21,352 nucleotides of DNA, from the NCBI GenBank assembly GCA_964496595.1, contig CAZCAI010000081.1, forward strand, positions 1 to 21,352, given 5' to 3'. Positions within the stretch are counted from its first letter, which is position 1; each line of letters begins with the position of its first letter. Source of the DNA: JAAAOZ01 sp964496595 (lineage in GTDB: Bacteria > Chloroflexota > Anaerolineae > B4-G1 > SLSP01). The notes beneath the pieces are model-generated. The model searched no databases and was not told the DNA's origin. It saw only the letters and a list, made by a program, of their open reading frames with translations. Shown here one piece after another: positions 14,332-21,352 of this stretch. The position numbers and the translations under genes were made by a program.

Positions 14332-16737
14332 GTGCCGCTCTTCGAGGCCTCGGATGAGCTGTGGCACTACCCGATGGTCGCGCACATCGCCGAGCATTGG
14401 GATCTCCCCGTCCAGCCGCTGGAGCCGGGCGCCGAGAGCGGCCCGTGGCGTCAGGAGGCCAGCCAGCCGCCGCTCTATTACGCATCAGGCGCGGCGCTCA
14501 CCTTCTGGATCGATACGGCGGATATGGACGCGGTGCGCCACCTCAACCCCCACGTCGCCGCCGGCGAGATCACGTCCGACGCCAGCAACGTCAACTTGAT
14601 CGTCCACGATCCGGCGCTGGGGCGGTTCCCGTGGCGCGGCACGGCGCTGGCCGTGCATCTCGTGCGCTTCCTCTCGGTGGCGCTGGGCGCGTGGGCCGTC
14701 ACCTTGACCTGGGCCATCGTCCGCGAGCTGTTCCCGCATCCCGCGTGGCTGGCGCCCGTCGTCGCGGCCGTCCACGCCTTCACGCCGATGTACCTCTTCA
14801 TCAGCGCCTCCGTCAACAACGATAACTTGATCGTCCCGCTCTGTAGCCTCGCGCTCCTGATGATGATCCGGCGGGTCAAATCTCGTAGGTCGGAATGCCA
14901 TTCCGACTCGGCGGTAAAATTCTACCTGGCATTAGGCGCCGTGATCGGCCTGGGGCTGTTGACCAAAGCCACAGCCATCGGATTGTTGCCCCTATCCGCC
15001 GCTACCATCGCCTGGGAGGCGTGGCAGAAAGCGCGGAGTAGGGAGTATGAAGTATGGAGTAGAAAGTACAACGCAATACGCAATACGAAATACGTACTAC
15101 GCAATATCCTCCCCCACATCTACACTGCTTTACTCGATATGCTTCTCATCCTCGCGCCCGCAGTCGCGCTCTCCGGCTGGTGGTTCTACCGCAACTTTCG
15201 CCTCTACGGCGATTGGCTGGGCCTCAATGCGTTCTACGCCGTGCTGGGCGCGCGCGACGTCCCCGCCGATTTCGCGCAGCTCTGGGCCGAGCGCTTCGCC
15301 TTCGCGGCGGGCTACTGGGGCAACTTCGGCGGCCTCAACGTCCCCATGCCGGATTGGGCCTACGCGATTCTCAACACCGTCGCGCTCGTGGCGTTGGTTG
15401 GCCTCGTTCTGCGGTTTTTGTTTTGGCTTATTAGGGATCAAGGATTAAGAACTAAGAATCGAGAATTAAGAATTAAGAATCGAGAATCAAGAATTGAGAA
15501 TTACGCAATACGTATTACGAAATACGCACTACGCCTTTGGCCCTTTTCGTGGGACGCTCTCACCGCCGCGCGCGCGTTGGCCTGGGCCTGGCCGGCCGCG
15601 ATCTTCGTCTCCTGGATCCGATGGGCCACCGTGACGTGGTCGTCGCAGGGGCGCTTGATCTTCTCCGCCATCCCGATGTGGTCGCTCGCCCTGGTGTGGG
15701 GCCTGACCGCGTGGATTCCCCGTCAAGCCGCGTCCTACCGTCGCACCGTCGCGCTCGATCTGGCCGCCTTCCTGTTGAGCCTGAGCGTCGTCGCGCTGCC
15801 CGCGTGGATCTTGCCCGCGTATCGCCCGCCCACCGTCGCCACGACCGAGCTGGCGCATTCCCTGGATCACAGCTTTGGGGAGGTGCTCCGTCTGCGTGGC
15901 TACGAGCTCGATTCTGCCGTGGCGCGTCCCGGCGAGCCGGTGAACCTGACCTTGCACTGGGAGGCGCTCAGCCCCACCGCGACCGATCACTCGATCTTCG
16001 TGCATCTCCTGGGCCGCGGCGAGCGTATCATCGCCCAGCGCGATGCTTTTCCGGGGCGCGGGCTGATCTCGACGATGTGGCTCTCCCCGGGCCAGACCTG
16101 GACCGAGCGCTATCGCATTCCCCCGCCGCCGATGGCCTACGCGCCGGACACCCTCCACGTGGAGGTGGGCGTCTACGAGACCGCGTCGGGCCTGCGCCTG
16201 CCCATCGCGCGCGGGCCGCAACCCACCGGCGCGGAGGCCTCGGAAGGCAGCCCGCCCTTAGAATCGACCCTGCGCTTCGGCGAGATTACGCTGGCAACGC
16301 CCGATGGTGACGTGCCCAACCCGGTCGCGATCCGCTTTGGCGAGGGCATCGTCCTGCGCGGCTACGATGTGAGCGAGATCATCGCTGAACGCGGCGCGCG
16401 CATCACCGTGACGTTCCACTGGGCCTGCGATGCGCCCATCCCCGCCGATTACACGATCTCCGTGCAACTCATCGATGCCCAATGGCGGAAGGCGGCCCAA
16501 TCTGATGCCTGGCCTCGAAACGGCGAGGCGCCCACATCCGCCTGGGAGGTGGGGCAGCGGATCACGGAGACGCGCGAATTGGCTATCGATCCGACGGTTG
16601 ATCCATCCGCCTATGATCTGCGCCTGGCGATCTATCGCGTGGATGAGAGCGGCGCGCTGGAGCATCTCCCCATCACCTGGGAGGCAGGGCAGATGCCGCA
16701 AATATCGGTGACGCTCACGCGGGTGCGAGTCGAATGA
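14332..16737 (+). CDS. GT-C membrane glycosyltransferase with two C-terminal beta modules, N-terminus missing
   Basis: Partial protein of 801 visible residues; the start and probably the first membrane segment lie in the gap. It resembles lipid-phosphosugar-dependent GT-C enzymes of the GT39/GT83 type. F-E-A-S-D-E-L-W-H-Y near the new start holds the acidic pair expected in the first extracytoplasmic loop, and Q-P-P-L-Y-Y and S-V-N-N-D-N follow. About ten hydrophobic segments extend to about residue 505. Two related beta-rich modules follow (about 516-630 and 649-800), each opening with F-G-E, then L-R-G-Y-[ED] and T-[LF]-H-W. Three loops (near 184-193, 234-260, 368-402) are built from inserted repeats and are rich in Arg, Lys and Asn, unlike the rest. 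The stop overlaps the next start by 4 bases (ATGA), so the two are translationally coupled. Substrate unknown. Confidence 0.85.
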   Translation: MPLFEASDELWHYPMVAHIAEHWDLPVQPLEPGAESGPWRQEASQPPLYYASGAALTFWIDTADMDAVRHLNPHVAAGEITSDASNVNLIVHDPALGRFPWRGTALAVHLVRFLSVALGAWAVTLTWAIVRELFPHPAWLAPVVAAVHAFTPMYLFISASVNNDNLIVPLCSLALLMMIRRVKSRRSECHSDSAVKFYLALGAVIGLGLLTKATAIGLLPLSAATIAWEAWQKARSREYEVWSRKYNAIRNTKYVLRNILPHIYTALLDMLLILAPAVALSGWWFYRNFRLYGDWLGLNAFYAVLGARDVPADFAQLWAERFAFAAGYWGNFGGLNVPMPDWAYAILNTVALVALVGLVLRFLFWLIRDQGLRTKNRELRIKNRESRIENYAIRITKYALRLWPFSWDALTAARALAWAWPAAIFVSWIRWATVTWSSQGRLIFSAIPMWSLALVWGLTAWIPRQAASYRRTVALDLAAFLLSLSVVALPAWILPAYRPPTVATTELAHSLDHSFGEVLRLRGYELDSAVARPGEPVNLTLHWEALSPTATDHSIFVHLLGRGERIIAQRDAFPGRGLISTMWLSPGQTWTERYRIPPPPMAYAPDTLHVEVGVYETASGLRLPIARGPQPTGAEASEGSPPLESTLRFGEITLATPDGDVPNPVAIRFGEGIVLRGYDVSEIIAERGARITVTFHWACDAPIPADYTISVQLIDAQWRKAAQSDAWPRNGEAPTSAWEVGQRITETRELAIDPTVDPSAYDLRLAIYRVDESGALEHLPITWEAGQMPQISVTLTRVRVE
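14889..14907. repeat. Palindrome inserted within the GT-C coding sequence
   Basis: GTCGGAATG (14889-14897) and CATTCCGAC (14899-14907) pair perfectly around one base. It falls in frame and encodes part of a basic loop (S-R-R-S-E-C-H-S-D) between two membrane segments. The form is that of the other dispersed palindromes here, but inside a gene. Confidence 0.6.
15033..15102. repeat. Low-complexity repeat within the GT-C gene, copy 1
   Basis: Begins with purine-rich GGAGTA/GAAGTA units (15035-15069), then a 32-base block of ACGCAATACG/AAATACG units at 15071-15102. That block matches 15503-15534 at 29 of 32 positions and is read in the same frame in both places, giving A-I-R-N-T-K-Y-V-L-R here. 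It adds a basic loop between membrane helices. Confidence 0.75.
15434..15534. repeat. Low-complexity repeat within the GT-C gene, copy 2
   Basis: Degenerate tandem units of the AAGAATT/GAGAATC type (15434-15500), then the 32-base block at 15503-15534 that matches copy 1 and encodes A-I-R-I-T-K-Y-A-L-R. About 34 residues rich in Arg, Lys, Asn and Glu are added to a loop without breaking the frame. The AT-rich composition stands out in this GC-rich gene. Confidence 0.75.
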
Positions 16738-19007
16738 ATCACCGGCCCGATTTCAGGCGCGATCTCAAGGTGATTCTGCTCATCACCGCCGCGACGGCGC
16801 TCTTCTTCTGGCCTGTGTGGCTGGCGGGATACTCTTTCCCGCGCGGCGGCGGCGATCTCTGGGGGCAGCTCACCCCCGTCTGGGCCTACGTGGGCGAGTG
16901 GGTGCGACGCGGCAGTTTCCCCCTGTGGAGCACCCGCCTGATGGCCGGCGATCCCATCATCGCCGAGAGCCAATACGGCCTGCTCAACCCCATCAACTGG
17001 CCGCTCTTCCTGGTCTCGCCCCTCCCCGATTGGATGGTGCTGGCGCGGGGGATGTTCTCCTTGTGGCTGGCGGGCGTCGGCTTGTACCTCTATCTGCGGC
17101 GCTCGCCCGTCTGGGGATTGCGGACCAGTGCGGCGTTGGTGGGCGCGTTCGCCTACATGTTCGCCGATCCCTTCATCGCGCACTTGGGCCATCCCCAGTT
17201 CAACGACGCGCTGGCGTGGCTGCCGTGGGCGTGGTGGGCCATCGATCACGCCGCCCGCCGCGCGCGGGCCATTCCCATCGCCGCGCTGACGTTGGCCGCG
17301 CTCGTCCTTTCGGGGCACGGGCAGGCCGCGATGTACGCCGCCCTGGCGACGGGCGCCTACGCGCTCTGGCAGGCGCTGGAAGGTGGGCGTGAGCGCGCGT
17401 CGCGACGGTTGGCGCGCCTGGCCTTGGTGGGGATTTTGGGCGCGGCGCTGGCGGCGCCCGGCGTCCTCCCCGGCCTGGAGCGGTTGCCCCACACCGAGCG
17501 CTCGCTCGTGCCCCAGGAGCTGCGCCGAGGCTATGAATTCCCCCCGCAGATGCTCGTGGATTTCATCACGCCGGCCTATCACGGGCGCGGGGTCACGGCC
17601 TTCTGGCCCGCGTGGAACCGCGTCGAAAGCGGCTACATCGGCGCGGCGGCGCTTTACCTGGCCGTCTTGGGCCTCTTCAGCCATCTGTTGGATCGCCGGG
17701 TCTGGTTTTTGGGGGGATTAGGACTGCTGGCCTATCTCTTCGCCCTGGGCTATCAGGGGCCGATCTATCCGCGCGTCGCCGCGCTGCCGCTCTTCGATGC
17801 GGCCTGGAAGACGGCGCGGGCCATCTACCTGCTCTCGTTCGCGCTGGCGATGATCGCTGCGCTGGGCATCGAGACCTTGCTGACCGCGCCGCCGCCGGAT
17901 GTGGATTACAACCGCGAGCAATGGCTCTCCCTCAGCAACGAATTGCTCAAGCGCGGCTGGGTCATCACGCTGATGTTCGGCGGCATTCTGCTGTGGATGT
18001 ACGCGCCGACGTTGGTGCAAGGCGTCCCGGCCGGCGGCCCGCGCGCGCAGGCGCGGCTAGGCTTGCAACTCGCGGCGCTGTTGACGGAAGTGACCGCCGT
18101 CGTGAGTTGGATCACGGCGATGGAACAACCCTGCTGGCGGGCGGGCCTGCCGCTCCTGCTCTTAGCCGAGTTGGTCGCGATGGGCGCGCTGGTGGAGATG
18201 GAGCCGGCGGGCGACGCGACCTCGCACGAGGCGGCGGTCGATTACCTGCGCGCCGATCCCGGCTGGTTCCGCGTCGATGTGGACGCCGCTGCGCGCGGCC
18301 TGTGGTCGCCGGCCGCGCTTCAGGCGGCGGGTTTCGAGTGCCCGCAAGGCTCCGGCAATCCGATGGAACTCTTCTCCTACACGCAATTCTACTGGGCCGT
18401 GCCGCACAAGGGCGCGCCCGCCTATCAACTCTTTGGCTGCAAGTACATCGTCGTGCCGAAGGGCGCGCAGCCCGGCGGCGCGGGCATCTGGCCCGTCTTC
18501 GAGGAGGACGCCACGGTCGACATCCATCTCAACACCAACGCGATGAACCGCGTCTGGCTCGTCTCCGATACCGCGGCGGTGACGTCCATTGAGGCCGCCA
18601 ACGAGATCATCTTCGCGGCGGATTTCGATCCGGCGCGCGTGGCGACCGTCGAGGACGGCCCGGATGTGGAGAGCACGGGCGCGGACGCTGGGGCTATAGA
18701 AGTGTGGGCTTACCGTCCCAACCGCGCGACCTTCGGCGTGACGACCTCCGAGCGCGCGCTGCTGGTCCTTTCGGATCTGCGCTATCCCGGCTGGCGCGCG
18801 TGGGTCGATGGCGAACCGGCGCCGATCTACAAGACCAACGGCATCTTCCGGGGCGTGATCGTCCCGCCGGGCGAGCACCGCGTGGAGATGCGCTTCTTCC
18901 CGCGCTCCCTGCGCCTGGGCCTCGGTCTGGCTGCGATGGCCGCCTGGCTCATCCTCGTCGGCGCGGGCCTCTGTTATCACCGGCGTCGTTGCCTGGCTCT
19001 CACGTAG
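16734..19007 (+). CDS. YfhO family membrane protein
   Basis: Integral membrane protein of 757 residues. The N-terminal two thirds has about ten or more hydrophobic segments, with a first outer loop containing G-G-D-L-W-G-Q and a later S-G-H-G-Q-A-A-M-Y-A motif, both common in YfhO proteins. A large soluble part (about 490-720) precedes a final membrane segment (about 725-745) and a basic tail. The stretch S-D-L-R-Y-P-G-W-R-A-W-V-D-G-E, then G-V-I-V-P-P-G-E-H-R-V-E-M-R-F, is the usual end of the family. In Firmicutes YfhO is linked to glycosylation of wall polymers such as lipoteichoic acid; here the role is likely transfer of a sugar from a lipid carrier outside the membrane (inference). The ATG at 16734 overlaps the previous stop. 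The stop at 19005-19007 lies within the ribosome site of the Nudix gene. Confidence 0.9.
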   Translation: MNHRPDFRRDLKVILLITAATALFFWPVWLAGYSFPRGGGDLWGQLTPVWAYVGEWVRRGSFPLWSTRLMAGDPIIAESQYGLLNPINWPLFLVSPLPDWMVLARGMFSLWLAGVGLYLYLRRSPVWGLRTSAALVGAFAYMFADPFIAHLGHPQFNDALAWLPWAWWAIDHAARRARAIPIAALTLAALVLSGHGQAAMYAALATGAYALWQALEGGRERASRRLARLALVGILGAALAAPGVLPGLERLPHTERSLVPQELRRGYEFPPQMLVDFITPAYHGRGVTAFWPAWNRVESGYIGAAALYLAVLGLFSHLLDRRVWFLGGLGLLAYLFALGYQGPIYPRVAALPLFDAAWKTARAIYLLSFALAMIAALGIETLLTAPPPDVDYNREQWLSLSNELLKRGWVITLMFGGILLWMYAPTLVQGVPAGGPRAQARLGLQLAALLTEVTAVVSWITAMEQPCWRAGLPLLLLAELVAMGALVEMEPAGDATSHEAAVDYLRADPGWFRVDVDAAARGLWSPAALQAAGFECPQGSGNPMELFSYTQFYWAVPHKGAPAYQLFGCKYIVVPKGAQPGGAGIWPVFEEDATVDIHLNTNAMNRVWLVSDTAAVTSIEAANEIIFAADFDPARVATVEDGPDVESTGADAGAIEVWAYRPNRATFGVTTSERALLVLSDLRYPGWRAWVDGEPAPIYKTNGIFRGVIVPPGEHRVEMRFFPRSLRLGLGLAAMAAWLILVGAGLCYHRRRCLALT

Positions 19008-19021
19008 GAGGCGTTTGGCAA

Positions 19022-19537
19022 ATGGATAACTTCCCAATGTTGCAAATAGAGCGCACAGACCGTCGTTTTATCTACCGGACGGTCGGCGTGGCCGTGGATC
19101 GCGACCGCGTGCTGATCCATCGCTCTCTGGAGGATGACTTCTGGGCGCTGCCCGGCGGGCGCGTCGAGATGGGCGAGGCGGCGAATACGGCGCTGGCCCG
19201 CGAGATGGAGGAGGAGTTAGGCGTCCACGTCGAGGTGCGCCGCCTGCTCTGGATCGTGGAGAACTTCTTCACCTACGAGAGCCATGCCTGTCACGAACTC
19301 GGCCTCTACTTCTTGATGGCGCTGCCGCCGGATGCGCCGCTGCGTCGCGCCGCCGGCCCCGTCCCCGGCGACGAATGCGGTTTGCCCCTGATCTTCCGCT
19401 GGCTGCCGTTCGATCAGCTCCCGGCCACCAAACTCTACCCCGTCTTTCTGAAGAGGCGCCTCCTGGCGATCCCCGACCATCCGCAACATGTTGTTGTTCG
19501 TAGTGAAGCACGCAATGAAATGGCGTGCTGTCCTTGA
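19022..19537 (+). CDS. Nudix hydrolase
   Basis: Cytosolic protein of 171 residues that should cleave a nucleoside diphosphate linked to another group, using Mg2+ or Mn2+. The Nudix box is complete at residues 46-68: G-R-V-E-M-G-E, seven residues, then R-E-M-E-E-E-L-G-V, matching GX5EX7REUXEEXGU. Length is usual. The ATG at 19022 is chosen because TAGGAGG (19005-19011) lies 10 bases upstream, overlapping the YfhO stop, so the two are coupled. The frame is open further upstream inside YfhO but no start there has a ribosome site. Place in a glycan cluster hints at a nucleotide-sugar or ADP-ribose-like substrate, unproven. The last 15 residues or so are encoded by a palindromic repeat (19507-19529) and look unrelated to the fold. 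Confidence 0.93.
   Translation: MDNFPMLQIERTDRRFIYRTVGVAVDRDRVLIHRSLEDDFWALPGGRVEMGEAANTALAREMEEELGVHVEVRRLLWIVENFFTYESHACHELGLYFLMALPPDAPLRRAAGPVPGDECGLPLIFRWLPFDQLPATKLYPVFLKRRLLAIPDHPQHVVVRSEARNEMACCP
19507..19529. repeat. Palindrome forming the 3' end of the Nudix gene
   Basis: AGCACGC (19507-19513) and GCGTGCT (19523-19529) pair around 9 bases. The stop codon lies just beyond, at 19535-19537. The repeat supplies the tail S-E-A-R-N-E-M-A-C-C-P. Confidence 0.5.
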
Positions 19538-19562
19538 TTACTCCATGCGGGTGCGTTATAAT
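19534..19562 (+). promoter_or_regulatory. Sigma70-like promoter for a near-leaderless mRNA
   Basis: TTGATT (19534-19539) and a perfect TATAAT (19557-19562) are 17 bases apart. The ATG of the next gene is at 19572, 9 bases after the -10 box, so the mRNA would have a leader of only a few bases. No Shine-Dalgarno is seen. The -35 overlaps the end of the Nudix gene. Confidence 0.7.
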
Positions 19563-19571
19563 CGGGCTGCT

Positions 19572-21352
19572 ATGAACGATAAATCACAGATTCAACGTTG
19601 GAAAATTCCGCTGTTGCTGGTGGGGCTGGCCTATCTCCTGCGCACCTTCTCGTTGGATTGGCAATCCTTCTGGCTAGATGAAGTGCACACTGTCTACTTC
19701 ATCGATAATCCCTTGCTGGAGACGGTGCGCCTGATCATCTCGCCGAAGCACAACGGCCCGCTCTACTTCCTGCTCCTGTGGGGATGGCGGCATCTCGCGG
19801 GGATCAGCGACTTCGCGCTGCGCTACTTCTCCGATCTCGCCTCGGTGCTGACCGTGGCGGTGATGTGGCGCATTGCCCGCGCGTGGTTCGATGAGCGCGT
19901 GGCGGGCTGGACGGGGCTGCTTTTCGCGCTCTCGCCGTTCGCCATCTGGTTCGCTCAAGAGACCAGGGTGTACGCGCTCCACATGCTGCTCGCCTCCTTA
20001 GCGACACTCTTCCTCATCAGAGCGCTGCGCCGAAATCGCTGGCAAGTGTGGCTCGCCTACGGGATCACCATCAATCTGCTGGGCTACAGCCACTTCTTCG
20101 GCGCGTTCGCCATCGCCGCGCAGGGGATCGTTGCCGTGCTCACCATGTTGCGTCAGCCCAAAAAGCTCCGCAGCTATGGGATCACGATGGTCCTGGTTGC
20201 GCTGCCCTATCTGCCGGTGGTCAGGTACGCGCTGCGGTTCCTCCCCAGCTTCGAGATGCGCGACATCAGCAAAGGCTTTGTGCCGCTGTCCGGCATGCTG
20301 CGCGAGATCGCGGCGGAGTACACGCTGCGCGCCACGATGATCCACGTGCCGCATCCGGCGCGCCTGTTGTGGCCGGTTGCGCTGCTGCTCCTGCTGGGCA
20401 CGTTCGAGGCCTGGCGACGTGGCTGGCGGCGCGGCCTGTGGCTCACGGGCCTGATGACGCTGCCTATCGCGATTTTCTACCCGATCTCGCTCCGCGTGCC
20501 CGTCTTCTCGCCGAAATATCTGAGCGCCACCTTCCCCTTCTTCGTGATGACGTTGGCGCTCGCGTTGGAGGCGCTGCGTCGCTTCTGGCGGCCTCTGATC
20601 TGGGCGGGCCTCATTGGGATGGTGATCGTCGCGGGATGGGCTAACGTGCGCATCCTCACCCAGCCGATGTACCAGCGCACGAATTGGCGCGCGGCCGCCG
20701 CCTTTTTGGAGACGCACGCGCGCCCCGATGATTGTATTGTCGGCTTCGCGGATTACATCCACCGGCCCATCAACCGCTACTACGCGGGCGACGCGCCCGT
20801 CTACCGCTTCCGCGCCGACGCTTACCAGCCGGAGGCGTACTACGAGGGCCTGGAGCAGCAGGGATGTCGCGCGCTCTGGCTGGTGCTCCACCAAGATCAG
20901 GCGATGGCGCCGCATAATCGATTGCAGGAGGCCGCCGGCCTGCGCTATTCGCAGATCACGGGCGTCTACCCGAACAACGGCCAGATCGCCATCTTAGGCT
21001 ACAGCCTCGATTGGCGATACGCGACGCTGCCGGAGCACGCCGCGCCGGTCGAAGTCGAGGCGCGCTTCGAGAATGGATTGGCGCTCGTGGGGTATCACGT
21101 CGATACGACATCGCTGCCGCCGACCGATAACCTGCTCCATCCGCCGAGTAACTGGCTGCACGTGACCACCTACTGGCAGATGCGGGGAGATATGGCAGAG
21201 CAAGGGGCGCCCGATCCGGCGCATTTCACGCCCTTTATTCATCTGGTCGATGCGCAAGGCGGCGTCTGGGGCGGCGACTTGCAACGTCCGCCCACCGTCT
21301 TCCATCGCGATCCCCCGGCGCAGTGGGGCGCGGGGGCCATCGTCGAGGCTCA
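19572..21352 (+). CDS. GT-C membrane glycosyltransferase (GT39/PMT_2-like), 3' end outside the window
   Basis: The first 593 residues are visible and the frame is open to the edge. It belongs with dolichyl/undecaprenyl-phosphosugar-dependent mannosyl- or arabinosyltransferase-like proteins. W-L-D36-E37 in the first outer loop is the catalytic acidic pair of GT-C enzymes. K-H60-N-G-P-L-Y-F-L-L-L and F-A-Q-E130-T-R-V-Y-A-L are classic PMT_2/GT39 motifs. About nine or ten membrane segments extend to about residue 360, followed by a soluble part with R-T-N-W-R-A-A-A-A-F-L. From about residue 495 (F-E-N-G-L-A-L-V-G-Y-H-V) a beta module begins that resembles the paired modules in the protein at 14332-16737; it is cut by the edge. 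It has its own promoter at 19534-19562, unlike the coupled genes before it. The sugar is unknown. Confidence 0.9.
   Translation, partial: MNDKSQIQRWKIPLLLVGLAYLLRTFSLDWQSFWLDEVHTVYFIDNPLLETVRLIISPKHNGPLYFLLLWGWRHLAGISDFALRYFSDLASVLTVAVMWRIARAWFDERVAGWTGLLFALSPFAIWFAQETRVYALHMLLASLATLFLIRALRRNRWQVWLAYGITINLLGYSHFFGAFAIAAQGIVAVLTMLRQPKKLRSYGITMVLVALPYLPVVRYALRFLPSFEMRDISKGFVPLSGMLREIAAEYTLRATMIHVPHPARLLWPVALLLLLGTFEAWRRGWRRGLWLTGLMTLPIAIFYPISLRVPVFSPKYLSATFPFFVMTLALALEALRRFWRPLIWAGLIGMVIVAGWANVRILTQPMYQRTNWRAAAAFLETHARPDDCIVGFADYIHRPINRYYAGDAPVYRFRADAYQPEAYYEGLEQQGCRALWLVLHQDQAMAPHNRLQEAAGLRYSQITGVYPNNGQIAILGYSLDWRYATLPEHAAPVEVEARFENGLALVGYHVDTTSLPPTDNLLHPPSNWLHVTTYWQMRGDMAEQGAPDPAHFTPFIHLVDAQGGVWGGDLQRPPTVFHRDPPAQWGAGAIVEA

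Noticed and set aside
13631..14599. Open frame running from the GT4 gene through the N run
   Set aside because: It crosses 100 N of unknown sequence and continues in a frame that is not the coding frame of the right-hand gene. The fusion is an artefact.
15033..15534. CRISPR-like array suggested by repeated ACGCAATACG blocks
   Set aside because: There are only two copies, about 430 bases apart, in coding frame, with no regular spacers and no cas genes.
16632..17684. Long minus-strand frame opposite the GT-C and YfhO genes
   Set aside because: Its composition (Arg, Gln, Gly, His-rich) is that of an antisense shadow, and YfhO is firmly supported on the plus strand.
1..21352. tRNA, rRNA or riboswitch
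   Set aside because: I saw no cloverleaf, rRNA segment or known riboswitch core by eye. A covariance-model scan would be needed to exclude them.

Overview
The window looks like a scaffold from a member of the Chloroflexota (Anaerolineae-like), probably a metagenome assembly. This is inferred from the high-GC coding style, the family mix (YfhO-type and GT-C membrane glycosyltransferases with extra beta-modules, toast-rack lipoprotein, Thr/Pro-rich lipoprotein linkers), the many short palindromic intergenic repeats, and a run of exactly 100 N. No rRNA or other marker gene is present, so the phylum is not proven.

Layout. (1) 21-3110, plus strand: a large membrane protein joining a glycosidase-like (probably inactive) domain to an O-antigen ligase/Wzy-type polymerase domain. 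(2) 3111-3351: non-coding, full of palindromes and an AT-rich repeat. (3) 3352-13562, all minus strand: a toast-rack lipoprotein; a dimethylargininase-like amidinohydrolase coupled to a lipoprotein metallo-beta-lactamase-fold hydrolase; a complete polar amino-acid ABC importer (binding protein, permease, ATPase, permease, terminator) whose binding protein carries two nearly identical binding domains; a 400-base non-coding stretch with a MITE-like element; a flavodiiron protein; a half-size EamA transporter; and a lipoprotein made of four repeats with two Cys each. (4) 13563-13744: divergent promoters. (5) 13745-21352, plus strand: a surface-glycan cluster. It holds a GT4 glycosyltransferase cut by the assembly gap, a GT-C membrane protein whose start is lost in the same gap, a YfhO family protein, a Nudix hydrolase, and a second GT-C protein running off the end.

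How the genes work together. The two plus-strand blocks fit assembly and decoration of cell-surface polysaccharide or glycoprotein: cytosolic sugar transfer (GT4), lipid-phosphosugar-dependent transfer across the membrane (GT-C, YfhO), and polymerisation or ligation (Wzy_C-like). The central minus-strand block is a polar amino-acid uptake operon, followed by a hydrolase pair that may act on modified arginine, and then a stress and envelope set (flavodiiron protein, lipoproteins).

Most striking signals: repeats inserted in frame into cytoplasmic loops of the GT-C protein, with two copies of a 32-base block read in the same frame; the recent internal duplication of the binding protein; two near-leaderless promoters in front of the glycan genes; loss of both catalytic Glu residues in the glycosidase-like domain; a 130-base element bounded by 7-base direct repeats; and the four-repeat Cys-paired lipoprotein.
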